A DNA stretch of 64,000 bases, taken from contig NC_035163.2 in NCBI RefSeq assembly GCF_001659605.2, positions 29,414,158 through 29,478,157 on the forward strand. Reading direction: 5' to 3'. The translations under genes and the position numbers were made by a program. This document shows positions 46,101 through 57,112 of this stretch, piece by piece; position 1 is the first letter of the stretch; every line of letters begins with the position of its first letter. Under the pieces are notes generated by a model. It made no database searches and was not told where the DNA came from. It saw only the letters and a program-made list of their open reading frames with translations. The DNA is from Manihot esculenta (Eukaryota > Streptophyta > Magnoliopsida > Malpighiales > Euphorbiaceae).

Positions 46101-49100
46101 GGCACTAGCAATCAATTGCAGTTACATAGAACACTAGAGGCCAAAGGTTCTAATAGGAATTTCTCTACAGTAGATGCTTGTTTTGGAGCCTCTAGGGAGG
46201 AAGCAGGGTACCAAAAAAGACCCACCCTGTAAACACTAGAACAAATGGTCCTCTAGCTTCCTTAATAATTTATTTACAATTCCATAATTACCCAGTAGTT
46301 CCAAACAAATGGTTAAAAGAACTTAGAAAATGTCATTATCACCATAGGTACACAATATAAAGCTTATTTTCCCACCAACGGTTGAAGAAAAAAATTATAG
46401 TTGCACAATTAAGTTATCACTATAAATTTTTAGTTCTATAATATGAATATGCATGAATCTCAACTCTAATTCAAATTTTAAAAGTTAAATAGTTCTTTAT
46501 GGAATAAAACTGGCTTCTCCAGAATCTTAACTTTAATTGAAATTTTAAATATTTGGTTAATATGGAATAGCTATTTCATATATTTGTAGAATATAAATTT
46601 CTCATAGGTGAGGATATCATTCTAATGACATGGAATAGCTATTCCAATTCTACCCTAACACTCTGTGAGCCAAATAAAGCCAAAGTTGACGATATAAAAG
46701 TTGCAAAAATACAATAAAATCATGAAAACATGTGGCGGCAATTACATGTGGAAACAATTATCACCCAATAGTTCAGATATTCGGTGCCATTTAAGCAGCT
46801 GCTGGATGTTTCATTACCTTGATGTCCTCAGCCATCCTTTCACTAGTAGTTAGTTGTACACCACGTTTAAGAGCAATCTTTGCAATTGAACTTTTCTCCC
46901 ATAATTTGATCATAGCAACAGCCAAGCCCTGGAGCTGCCTGCTTCTGCCTGGAAAAGGAAACTTGCATGCACAGTTATAAAATGAATTTGAAATTGCAGA
47001 AATTACTAACAATGAAAAAGTGGCTACCTAATGCAAAGTGTGGGGGAAGAACCCTGGCAATCCTTCGTAAGGATGTTGCCTCCTTTTGTCCAAGAGTAGA
47101 CCTAACTCCATAAGGAAGTATCCGGAATGGAGGTTGGTAACCAGGAACAGTGCCAGGAAGCAGATCTGCATCCACAGGTAATGGATCCAATCCTGCCCAA
47201 TCAGTGTACCTGGGACCCAGACCTTCCAAGAGGTTGTTTACTTCATCTTCATACTTTACTTCTTCTTGCATTCTTGTTTCTTTCTTCTCCCCACCCTCAG
47301 CAGTAGCATCTGAGCGTGATTGAGGCATATCCAATTCACTGGAGGAAGCAACTTTAGATGGACTTCTAATAATTTTACTGGCGGTAGTTGGCAATGAATC
47401 AGTAGGTATCTCATTTCTCTTCACAATCCGCTGGTTCACTTGCACAGAGGGAACCTCATAGCTCACACCTCTATATAAAGAAACAGAAGTGCCAGACCTC
47501 CAAATCACCAAACCACCGGTTTTTCTCTGAAAATATTTTATATTTAATCAAGATAAAAAGAAGAAAAGACATGATAGCATTGATCAATGGATTCAAAAGA
47601 AATATCTATTCAAATGCCCTAGTGAAATAATCTTCTCACAAATGATTACTGTGATACCTTTCTTCCCTTCCCCTAAACCATGGAGGCTAGATCACGTCAC
47701 ATGAATTCATAGCAAGATATAGAAGAAAATGGTTTTAAAATTGTTATGCATATTCCTTTCTTTAGGAATGGATTGTACTAAAATCATTATAGCTTACCTC
47801 TTTTCACTGGCCAGTCTATAGTACAGTCTACTACACCTATAGTTTATTTCATCTCTACAAAAGTGGTAAATGTTAGCGCCATTAACATGCCATTCATTAG
47901 CCAGATGGTTACTTCAGGACAAAAAAACAAAAAAGCTTGCTTGTGGAAGTTGTTGATACCTAGCTGTTGCCTGGATATAACCTAGTTATCAACATTTTAT
48001 CTCCTTTAGATTTTGATTATATTCTTATTTATGTGAAATCAAGCAAGAAGAGTTTCTCATTGTACTGAGATATTCAGTTCAGGGTGAAATGATGAACAAA
48101 GTCAGCTTTAATAGACTATGGCGTGGAAACAGTGATAAGAGATGACACCTACAAGATAATGACATACAAAACCTTATGCTTGCTGGTAAAATAGCACTTG
48201 TGAGTTTATTTTTCATTTCAGTAAAATTGACAACCACGAGAAACTCCAGTCTTGAATACAGACTCAAACTTGTATCAGTGCAGGCTCTATTTCACATCTA
48301 CACTTACTGATTTAGTTTTCCTTTTCTCTAAATTAACATCCAATTATGAATCTAGCAAAAAAACCTAATAAACTAAATTATAACCTAGAACAGAAAATAT
48401 AGAAAATAAAAACAAATTACACATAAGAATGATGACCAAAATCAGAATAAGCAAACCTCAAGTATCTCATGCATCCTCTTCATATTAAGCGCAGGTGCTC
48501 CCTCAACTTTCACCCTTACAATCTCTGAAGCCTTCCACCTCTCATGAATGGTATCCACCACTTCCTGAGTAACTCCAGCACCCTTAACCCTCACCTTGCT
48601 CTTTGTTTGATACGTCAAGTTCCTCAACCTCCTCAGCTCTGACTCTGGCAATGTCAACTCTGCCAACGATGTCCTACTCTTGCTCCTCGCTGTCCACTTC
48701 CTCTCATCCTCATTCTCCCCGTTTTTAGATTTCTCCCACGGAAACCTCACCTCCCCATTACTCTTAAACAGATCCTCTACTCCTAATGGCGACTCCCTGG
48801 AAAACCCACCTCGTGAATTTGGCAGGATTCCTTCTTCCGCATAGAATATATCCTCTACACTCCCTTTCTCTATCATTCTCTCTGGTGTTTTCGCTTTCTT
48901 CTCACTAGCATCACCATCTATGTACCCATGTTTCTTCAACTTTTCTACAATTTTTTCCATTGTACTACCACCAGTACGGCTATTGTCACCATTTCGATAA
49001 TTTAAGACGGCTTGAGGGGGTTTTGGGTGGTTCTGATTATTGGGTTTGTTCCATTTAGAGAACCAACTGCTAGTCGTTGAACTTTTGTCAATCGGTTTCT

Positions 49101-49302
49101 GCTGAGGAACTGGTTTAACAGTGGAAAGCAAACTGGACTTTCTTGGTGGGTTCTTGTCACACAGTGAGTTTGCGTAGAGAGTGCGTGCCTTTAGAGGAAT
49201 TGAGGAATTGTACCTGAAGAACGGAAGAGGAGTGCCATTGAACTTGGAGAAGGAGGTTTGGAATGAATCAAAGTGTAATTGGCGACCAGGAACCAGAGCC
49301 AT
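43124..49302 (-). CDS. CFM3: CRM-domain group II intron splicing factor, CFM3-like
   Basis: Ten exons: 49302-48457, 47526-47028, 46948-46818, 45929-45579, 44528-44372, 44289-43997, 43759-43700, 43610-43521, 43438-43283, 43204-43124; ~887 residues, near Arabidopsis CFM3 (At3g23070, ~881). The first ~60 residues are Ser/Arg/Pro-rich, as in an organelle transit peptide. Three CRM RNA-binding domains follow: one at ~235-340 ([20 protein letters not shown] ... [14 protein letters not shown]), one at ~435-540 ([20 protein letters not shown] ... [10 protein letters not shown]), one at ~645-745 ([20 protein letters not shown] ... [12 protein letters not shown]). An acidic Asp/Glu-rich tail ends [20 protein letters not shown]... 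CFM3 proteins aid group IIB intron splicing in chloroplasts, with a mitochondrial pool proposed. Last-exon joining rests on a weak donor (GAG|GTCTTT); read-through would end the protein 3 codons later (VFT, stop). Confidence 0.9.
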
Positions 49303-50143
49303 TGTAGCGCGATTAGAGAGGGTGCATAGACTCAGCAAAGAAGGTATCTGATAATTGAGTCCAATTAGCGGAAAGCGATAGGCTCAACTGAAGAAATTTG
49401 GAAGATTTTAAGGATTTTGCTGGGGTTTTTCAAGATAACCTGTACCAGGCACCCAGTCTACATAATATCTGTGAAACGTTTGGTCACGCGAGACTTGACA
49501 TTCCCATTCGGATGAGGAATTTCGTATCCCAGTTTAAAGAATTGTACATCCCGTATACGTGGCAACCATCGATTAATTCCTGGCTCATGTACAAATTGAA
49601 TGCAATATTTATAGTAAATAATTAACTTTGCCTCCGCTAATGTAACTTGGAAAAAGAATGTCTTTTAATCTATTTTTTCATAAAAATTTTATTATCTAGC
49701 TAAACTTTAATATTTGCTTGGAAATCTTTTCTGTGATTAAAAAGCGAGACAATTTTTAAATGTAATTAATAAAAATATTAGATCTCAGTGGAAAAATCAA
49801 ATGAATATTTTTGGAATGTTAAAAAAAAAAAGTAAATTAAACGATTTATTATTATTTTTTATTCTGATTAGGATTTGAAATATTTTTTGAGTCATTTGCA
49901 CAAAAAAGAAAGATAAAATAAATAAATAAAAACAACTGCTAATCAACTTTTTATTAGACATTGTAACCAACTCATTATATCATCCAGGAGTTTACATATA
50001 TTGTAGAAAGAAAGAAAAAAGCTCAATAGTTTGCTGCCATGGATAGAAACTTTTTAAAGCTGTTTGCTGTAAAGCCCATAAAAGAAAAATTCATGGCAAT
50101 GAAACATAATTTGGGGATTGCTATGCTAGGATGAAAGAGGGCT
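49303..50143. other. Spacer between CFM3-like and ankyrin genes
   Basis: The first ~150 bases are the CFM3-like 5' leader and promoter. The rest is A/T-rich, and the right end is the 3' flank of the ankyrin gene. No additional gene. Confidence 0.5.
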
Positions 50144-52089
50144 TCACAAGCGGATTTTAATCCACATTCTGGAAATACTCGTCACAGCTTCTAGATAGGC
50201 TTTTTCTAGATGTTTGATATATAACCTTTTCAGCATGTAAAACACATAGATAAAGAAACTAAGGCCAATGAAACAAGTGGCAATGGCAAGCCCCAAGGAA
50301 GGTGATAAAACTGCATATGTGCCTGTGGCAAATGCAACCACCATAGCTCCCATTGCGAACATGATGAACAAAAGCGCTGATCGGATTAACCACCAGTATT
50401 TTTCTTGATATCCAAGTAGCATCACAATGAAATGAATAAAAACAGAACAAGTGGACAGAACCATGGCTATTGAATCTGATATAACAAATACTTCAAAAGC
50501 TGCATTTTTGCTTAGAATTGCAGTGCCTTGATCTGGGTCTTTTTCATCGCTTTTGTAACCTCCTGGTAATGTGAATGCTGCTGCAAATGTTACGGTTGCT
50601 ACAAGTCCTGACACTACCAAAAACGAGTCTTTTGATTTCTCAAATTCAGCAAGGACTTTTGCCTCCTTTGGTCCGCTTCCTAAATCTTGTATTTCCCAAC
50701 TGCGTTTCTTGTTTATACAAATTTGGCCCATTGGTCCATCACCCAGATCTTCCATCCACTCTAAAATTCTTTCCTGCAAGCTAATTACTGAGTTAAATAT
50801 GCATCACTGAACTTGCTAACAGTAACAGAGGCTAATATGTGAAGGACCAAGAGCTAACCTTCGGGTGTTGAAGCTCTGCAATTAAGTTGTCTCTAGAGCG
50901 CACATGCTGTTTGTAAAAGGCATTGAGATCTCCTTCTCCATCACAAATGAAAGAAGGCAAGTAAGGGCGAGAAACAGCAAGTAGATGGAGAGGAGTATTG
51001 CCCTTGCTATCTTTCTCATTTATAAGTTCAATCAGCGAAGAGACTCGGAGGACTTCTTGTAAGGCTTCATCACTTTTGCTAATCACAGCGTAATGAAGAA
51101 CATTCCAGCCTCTATCGTCGATGAGTTCACAACAATCTGTGCATTTAGAAATAATCTGTCTCATTATGCGTGCATTTCCTCTGCAAGCTGCAATGTGAAG
51201 AGCTGTCCTTTTACTGACGTTGTCCACAACGTAGGCAGCAGATCTACCATATTCTAATAGCCTCTGCACAATAACAAAAGCACCTAAATCATCCTTCCCA
51301 TATGCAGCATAGTGAAGTGGAGTCCATCCATTTTCATCTACTTGGAAGGCCAATTCCCTTTCTTTTTCTAATATTTCCCACACAATCCCTGAAGGCGATC
51401 AAGGATACAACTTGGTTCAGTAAAATTCATAATTTCCCCTGTTGGAAGAAGTTTGTAGTAGCATGAAATATGAACATACCTCGATTGCCGCTCAATACTG
51501 CAGCATGTAAAGCCGTTTTGCCTTTGGGGCCAAGATAAGACAGAGACTGACAAGTTTTCAACATTTCAATAACCATGTAGAGATGCCCTTTTCTTGCAGC
51601 CAGATAAAGTGGAGTTTCATCGCAATCATTTGCAGGATATTCAAAATGAGGGTCCAGATGGGTCAATAATTTCATCACTTTAAGGTGATGATTTCGAGCT
51701 GCTTCATGTAAAGCTGTGTCTTTTTTAACATTCAGCATCCTCAGCATCCGTCTGACAGCTCCTACCCCGCTCTCTAGATCTTCATTAGGAAGCTTGGCGT
51801 GTTCAATTAGCAATTTCACTATCTCGAAATGCCCATATCTTGCTGCAATCTGCAAGGGGGTATCGCCATTGAGATTGATTTGCCACAGCAACTTGGGACA
51901 CATTTGAAGTGCCACTTTCACAAAGTGCGTACATCTCTTACTGGGAGAGGTTAAATGGATATGCAAGATTGTGTTCTTTTTGGGAGTCAGTGAAAGATCA
52001 AGACTTTCTGCATATGTTTTTAAGGCATCAGTGTTGCCCTCTGCTGCGGATTTGTACAATTCAGCATCCATGTATGCCATGGCCTTCAT
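50144..52089 (-). CDS. ACD6-like ankyrin-repeat membrane protein (ANK-PGG)
   Basis: Three exons: 52089-51480, 51388-50859, 50773-50144; 589 residues. Ankyrin repeats fill about residues 1-370 (NGDTPLQIAARYGHFEIVKL, KDTALHEAARNHHLKVMKLL, DETPLYLAARKGHLYMVIEM, GKTALHAAVLSGNR, NGWTPLHYAAYGKDD, KRTALHIAACRGNARIMRQI, GWNVLHYAVISKSDEALQEV, GNTPLHLLAV). The C-terminal half is a PGG domain: the hallmark AAFTLPGGY and about four membrane segments (VVSGLVATVTFAAAF; FVISDSIAMVLSTCSVFIHF; LLFIMFAMGAMVVAFATGTY; LGLAIATCFIGLSFFIYVFY). The family includes ACD6, a plasma-membrane/ER regulator of salicylic-acid defence; whether this copy is defence-related is not shown by the sequence. A second in-frame ATG four codons on (52080) is possible. 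Confidence 0.92.
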
Positions 52090-52660
52090 TAAGCTCTTCG
52101 CTGCATATGCATAGTCTCGGATTCAAGTGTTTAACTTGGAAGGAAACCCGTTGACGAACTCTCTGTAAAATAATGGAACGACGAAGACGAAGTCAAGTGC
52201 AACGGGTGAGATATTTTATTGAAGGACGTCCGCTTCCTTCTTTCTTGGAATATTTTATATAAAAAAAAAATATATTAGAGATCAATTTATAAATAATTTT
52301 TTTATACTTCTTTTAAAATAGAATATTCAATTATTGATTCGATGTGTACGATGTTGACGTGCATGTTTTTTTTTTTTTTAATTTAAAGGACAAATATAAT
52401 AAATATTGCATGAGTCACATTCTAATTTTTTGAAAAAAAAAATTATTGGTAGATTTTTAACAACAGATTCTCTGTTAATTAAATAAAAAAAAACAATCCA
52501 AAACAAAAGAAAAATAGTCACAGGACAGAAAATGTCCATTAATGATGTAATTTATTTTCATTAAAACATGGAAATAGAGACAATGAAGTAATATTCATAG
52601 TTGCCTCTTTTTTATTTTCACAGTATTGAAGCTGAAAATACAGAATTTATCTCATTGATT
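52090..52660. other. Spacer with poly-A/T tracts
   Basis: Contains the ankyrin gene's promoter/leader on the left (to ~52250) and the 3' flank of the first defensin-like gene on the right. The flanking segment 52490-52640 resembles those at 56700-56850 and 59140-59280, showing that the gene duplications included 3' flanks. Confidence 0.55.
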
Positions 52661-52894
52661 TCAACATTTGCAATGGCAGTGATTATTCTTGCAAATGCCT
52701 CCATTAGTACAATCAGCAACGCAGAACACCCAACACTTACCATCATTCTCCGGATTATCATCAACGCCGGCTTTGCAACTTCCGAGTTCATAATGCTCTG
52801 CACAACATTTTGCTGCGCCAGTTACTCCATTCAAATTCCCACATAACATCAATACTACAGTCATCATGCATAGCATAACTTTAACTCCAGACAT
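52661..52894 (-). CDS. Defensin-like cysteine-rich peptide 1
   Basis: 77 residues in one exon. Hydrophobic signal peptide (MSGVKVMLCMMTVVLMLCG) with likely cleavage before the mature part, which has ten cysteines: KCCAEHYELGSCKAGVDDNP then ENDGKCWVFCVADCTNGGIC and KNNHCHCKC. This is the plant DEFL/LCR pattern CC-C-C-C-C-C-CxCxC of secreted CS-alpha-beta-like peptides, resembling Arabidopsis defensin-like proteins with KCC..H...G.C and GKCW.(F/Y)C. Such peptides act in defence or reproduction; this one's target is unknown. A TATA box (TTATATAAAG on the minus strand, ~52970-52979) lies ~80 bases upstream. The mature part is identical in protein to copy 2. Confidence 0.88.
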   Translation of the reverse strand: MSGVKVMLCMMTVVLMLCGNLNGVTGAAKCCAEHYELGSCKAGVDDNPENDGKCWVFCVADCTNGGICKNNHCHCKC

Positions 52895-52969
52895 TTTCTT
52901 CTCTATTCTTATGAATCTAAATAAATAAATTTAAGACTAATACTGATTTTCTAAGCACACAAACATGTC

Positions 52970-52980
52970 TTTATATAAGC
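52970..52980 (-). promoter_or_regulatory. TATA box of defensin-like gene 1
   Basis: CTTTATATAAGC on the plus strand (TTATATAAAG on the minus), ~80 bases before the ATG. The same box and surroundings occur before copy 2 (57190-57200) and, diverged, before copy 3 (about 59612-59621). Confidence 0.6.
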
Positions 52981-53302
52981 ACTACATTGATATCTAATTA
53001 GAAAGCAATTAATTAAAATTAATAACGATTATTTTCTCATTAATATTTCATATCATAATCAGAATAGATAAGTAAATAATTAATCATAATTCCTTTTTTA
53101 CTTTTCATTCTAAACATTTAAATATAATTTTAATTAAATTTTTAAAATTAAAATTAAAAATAAATAATATAAATTTTATTTTACTATAATAATTATAAAT
53201 ATATTATTATAAATATGTTATTTAATTTAAAATAACAACATATATAAAATAATTAAGAATAATAAATTTATTATAAAATCTACATAATTATTATTATTAA
53301 AC

Positions 53303-53530
53303 AAAATACATTTAAGATTAATACTGATTATCTAAGCATAAAAAAAAATCTTTATATAATCTTTAGGTTGATATCTAATTAGAAAGCAATTAAATAAAGA
53401 ATAATAACGATTATCTTCTCATTAATATTTCATATCACAATCTAAATAGATAAATAAATAATTAATTATAATTCCTTTCTTGCTTTTTCATTCTACAAAT
53501 ATTTCATTTAGTTTCATATCGAGTAATATT
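53303..53530 (-). repeat. Orphan copy of the defensin-like promoter region
   Basis: Closely resembles the sequence upstream of gene 1 (about 52920-53105): TTTAAGA.TAATACTGATT, CTAAGCAT, CTTTATATAA, TTGATATCTAATTAGAAAGC, TTCTCATTAATATTTCATATC. No coding sequence adjoins it; the left side is A/T-rich. A remnant of a further tandem copy whose gene was lost. Confidence 0.7.
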
Positions 53531-53611
53531 GCCAGTTATGTTATAAAGAACTATTTTCTTTTTTTTTTAATTATGTATCCAAAATTTAAGTTAATTTTCA
53601 TATTAATTTTT

Positions 53612-54633
53612 GGATAAACTGTAATTTAATCCCTCTAATTTAGTAAAATATAATCTTTTGTCCCTCTGCTTTAAAAAATCATTAATTTAGTCACTGTGAT
53701 TTTTAAAAACTATGTCATTGGTTCCTCCTGTTAAATTTTCAGTTAACTCTCCGTTAATCTTCAATTTATAAATTGGTCAATAGAAAATTAAATATAAAAT
53801 TTTTAAATTATCCTTTAACTAGCGGGAGGATGAATATTTTTCCCTCCAATTACAAAAGGGGCTGAAATGCTGATGAAGATGACGGCTGTTTGCTATCAGT
53901 CGTATCACCCGTCAAGGAAGAAATAAAGGAGTTCTCAGCAAAAAAATAAGAAAAATTAATGGTGGTAGAGGATTCTTTCCTCTCACTAATCATCCCATTA
54001 TTCTTTAGCATCATCCCCATAGAAAAATAATCATGGTAATGATTAGGGACCAGAAGAGGAGGAATCTGCTGGATCGACATAGCATAATAAACCTTACTTT
54101 CAATAAATTTATTTTCTTGGCTAATTTGGGTGTGCCTTAGAGTAGCAGCTATAGCCACCGCCACATGAGCTTTTCTAAAGCGAGCATAGCTGGTTCTGGT
54201 TCGACCCAAAAGAGAAATTACTTTCTTGAATTTAAAAACAACAACATCAGCGACTGTCTTGCAATCCATATCTATATCCATAGACGATCTTGAGGTCGCA
54301 GAAGGTGAAGATGAAGGTTGAATGGTTTTTTAATTCTGCTGCGACAGTAATCTAATAAGCTTATTGACACAGAAGAAGAGAAGAAGAACGAATCCAAAAG
54401 AGCAGAAGAAGAAGAAGCTAAGAGAAAGTAAAGAGTTAAAATTTATTATATTTATTAATAATGGGTATTTTAGTTTTTTAACTAAGACTAACGGTGACTT
54501 AACTGAAATTCTAACGGGAGGGATCAATGGCATAATTTTTAAAAATCACAGCGACTAAATTGATGATTTTTTAAAATAGAGGGATGAAATATTATATTTC
54601 ACTAAACTAGAGGGACTAAATTGCAGTTTATCC
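53612..54633 (-). mobile_element. Non-autonomous TIR element carrying a WRKY fragment (Pack-TIR)
   Basis: Terminal inverted repeats of ~150 bp (53612-53761 and 54484-54633) start GGATAAACTG and share ATTTAGTCrCTGTGATTTTT, CCGTTA and other blocks, at high identity. They are flanked by a perfect 8-bp duplication TAATTTTT (53604-53611, 54634-54641). No transposase is present. The interior holds a fragment of a WRKY group IId gene. Long TIRs plus captured host DNA suit a Pack-MULE; the 8-bp duplication would equally suit hAT, so the superfamily is open. Confidence 0.85.
53850..54281 (-). pseudogene. Captured WRKY IId N-terminal fragment, no WRKY domain
   Basis: A 143-codon open frame inside the TIR element. 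Residues DCKTVADVVVFKFKKVISLL then GRTRTSYARFRKAHV are the C-motif/calmodulin-binding region that precedes the DNA-binding domain in WRKY IId factors (WRKY21/39/74 type). Downstream ESKVYYAMSIQQIPPLLVPN, SSTTINFSYFFAENSF and ISSLTGDTTDSKQPSSSSAF match the linker of the same subgroup. The frame then stops, so the WRKYGQK domain and zinc finger are absent. The frame is open and has a start codon, so a short peptide could be made, but expression is not evident. Confidence 0.85.
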
Positions 54634-54641
54634 TAATTTTT

Positions 54642-55026
54642 ATTATAAAATGAATAGAATATTTTTTAAATTAATTTTAAAAAATTATAAAACGAAATGA
54701 AGAAGTGGTGGAGCTCAAATAAAAGAATGAAGTTAAAATGCTTCACATTAGGGGTTAATTTAATGTTTATGCTATTTCGTATTTTAATTTAAATATTTAA
54801 ATTTTAAATAAATTAATAAATATATATTTAAAATGTAATTTTAGTTAAATTTTTAAAATTAAAATTAAAAATAAATAATTCAATTATTAAATATACTGTC
54901 TATGCTTTAAACAATAATTATGAATATTTTATAATAAATATATTATTTAATTTAAAATAACAGCATATATAAAATAATTAAAAAATAAATTTATTATAAA
55001 ATTTACATAATTGTTATTATTTAAAA
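54642..55026. other. AT-rich spacer
   Basis: No gene. Sequence at 54780-55010 resembles 53105-53300 and 57440-57620 (TTTAAATTTTAAATAAAT, TTTATAATAAATATATTATTTAA), part of the duplicated defensin-like repeat unit. Confidence 0.5.
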
Positions 55027-55260
55027 ATAATAAATTTAAGACTAATACTGATTATCTAAACATAAAAAAAGATCTTTATAGAAGCACTACATTGATATTT
55101 AATTAGAAAGCAATTAAATAAAAAATAATAAGAAATATCTTCTCATTAATATTTCAAATCGTAATCGGAATAGAAAATCAATAATTAATCATAATTTTTT
55201 TTCTTGCTTTTCATTCTAAAAATATTTCATTTGATTTCCATAGTGAGTAATATTTTGCTT
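55027..55260 (-). repeat. Second orphan copy of the defensin-like promoter region
   Basis: Same landmarks as at 53303-53530 (TTTAAGACTAATACTGATTATCTAA, TCTTTATAGAAGCACTACATTGATAT, TTAGAAAGCAATTAAATAAA, TTCTCATTAATATTTCAAATC) with no coding sequence beside it. Together with 53303-53530 it brackets the TIR element, as if one copy had been duplicated around or before the insertion. Confidence 0.7.
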
Positions 55261-56808
55261 ACTCTATTTATTAATTATAATTTTTTATATTTTTAGTCTA
55301 AAAAATAAATACATTTATTTTTCTAAAAGTTATGTATTTCTATTATAAATTTATTTAAAGTGATTATTGCCGTTGAAAAATAATGATTTTTCAGAAAAAA
55401 TGTTAAATTAATTAAAATTGTTGCTTAAAAATATAAATATATTTTTGTAAGAATCAAGACAATAAAACTATATTAAACTAATGATGTTATTATTAATTGA
55501 AAATATATTATTACCTTTGTATTTTAAATATTAATATTTTTTATATCTTTGAAAAAAATCTATAAGATTACAAAAAAAAAATCAATTTAAAATAAAATAT
55601 AAAATTTTTATAAAGTATGAATAATTTATGTAACAAATTATTTGTTATTTTGTTATGATTTAATAATCATATATCTAATTTCCGTGCTTTTCCTTTTTTG
55701 GAATTAAAGATTTTATCAACATTTATTTTAATTCAATTTTTTAATTAATTTTTTTATTTAAAATGAAAGAAATTATTTTATTTTTTGTTTATAAAATTTT
55801 TATTTAAAAAAAATATAAAATCATATATAATTTTATTGGAATATATTTATTTATTTTTTACAAAATAAATAATACCAGCAAGAAAGAATTTATGAAGATT
55901 TTTACTTAAAATTGAGGAAAAAATGGAGAGACATTAACATTTCCTAATTTGACTAGCTTTTATTATGTTACTTTGGTTCCAATTTAGCAATAAAAATAAT
56001 TATATTAGGTGTTACCATTTCATTTGATTAAATTCCAATTTAGCATCTACCGTTGTTTTTCTTTTATTTGTTCTCAGATTTAATAATTAGTTTATCTATT
56101 TTATTTTTTTTATAATGCTGAATAAACCTTCACTTAATTAATGAAGGTTTTTATTAATTATTATTTTTAAATTATTTTAAGAATGTTTAAATAATATTAA
56201 AAACACCATTAATGTTTATATATAGGTATTCATTAACCGAATTTATTTATATAAATAATTAATTTAATATAAAAAAATATTTTACAATAATATTTATAAA
56301 TTTTTTTATATTTTTTCATTTAAAATTTTTTTAAAAACATTAAATTTATAAATAAAAATTATTAATTAAAATAGATGAAATTTAATAAATTAGAATTTTC
56401 TTCGAGTAATAATAATTAGATTTGAATAAAATCGATTAGTTTAAATTAATTTTAAATTAAATTTAAAATGAATTAAATATTAATAATATAAATTAAATTT
56501 AAATCCAAACACCTACTTGGAGGTGAATATATGTATATGATTTATTTTTATTTTTATTTCTTTATACATATTAAAATTTAATAAAAAGAAACATTCAACC
56601 ATAACTACAAAGTTAAAGTAAATTATATATATATGATTTATTTTTATTTTTTATACATATCAAAATTTAGTAAAGGAAATATTCAACGATTAAGAGAACA
56701 ATTGAATAGAAAAACAATCCAAAAGAAAAGAAAAACAGCCATATAAAAACAAAATTTCCATTGAATGATGTAATTTATTTGCATTAAAACATGAAAATAG
56801 AGACAAAT
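55261..56808. other. AT-rich DNA between defensin-like copies
   Basis: Very A/T-rich, no gene. From ~56690 the sequence is the 3' flank of copy 2, similar to that of copy 1. Confidence 0.5.
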
Positions 56809-56878
56809 TCATAGTTGTCTCTTTCTTATTTGACACTTATTGAAGCTGAAAATGGAGAAATTAATTATCTCATTAACT

Positions 56879-57112
56879 TCAACATTTGCAATGGCAGTGA
56901 TTGTTCTTGCAAATACCTCCGTTAGTGCAATCAGCAACGCAGAATACCCAACACTTACCATCATTTTCGGGATTATCATCAACGCCGGCCTTGCAACTTC
57001 CGAGCTCATAATGCTCTGCACAGCATTTTGATTTTCCAATTACTCCATTCAAATTTCCACATAACATCAATACTACACTCATCATGCACAACATAGTTTT
57101 CACTCTAGACAT
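56879..57112 (-). CDS. Defensin-like cysteine-rich peptide 2
   Basis: 77 residues, single exon, signal peptide MSRVKTMLCMMSVVLMLCG and the same ten-cysteine mature part as copy 1. From the Lys before the CC pair to the end, the peptide is identical to copy 1, although the DNA differs at about ten positions, all silent. The upstream TATA (57190-57200) and leader also match copy 1. It is intact and likely functional; role as for the family (secreted defence or signalling peptide). Confidence 0.88.
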   Translation of the reverse strand: MSRVKTMLCMMSVVLMLCGNLNGVIGKSKCCAEHYELGSCKAGVDDNPENDGKCWVFCVADCTNGGICKNNHCHCKC

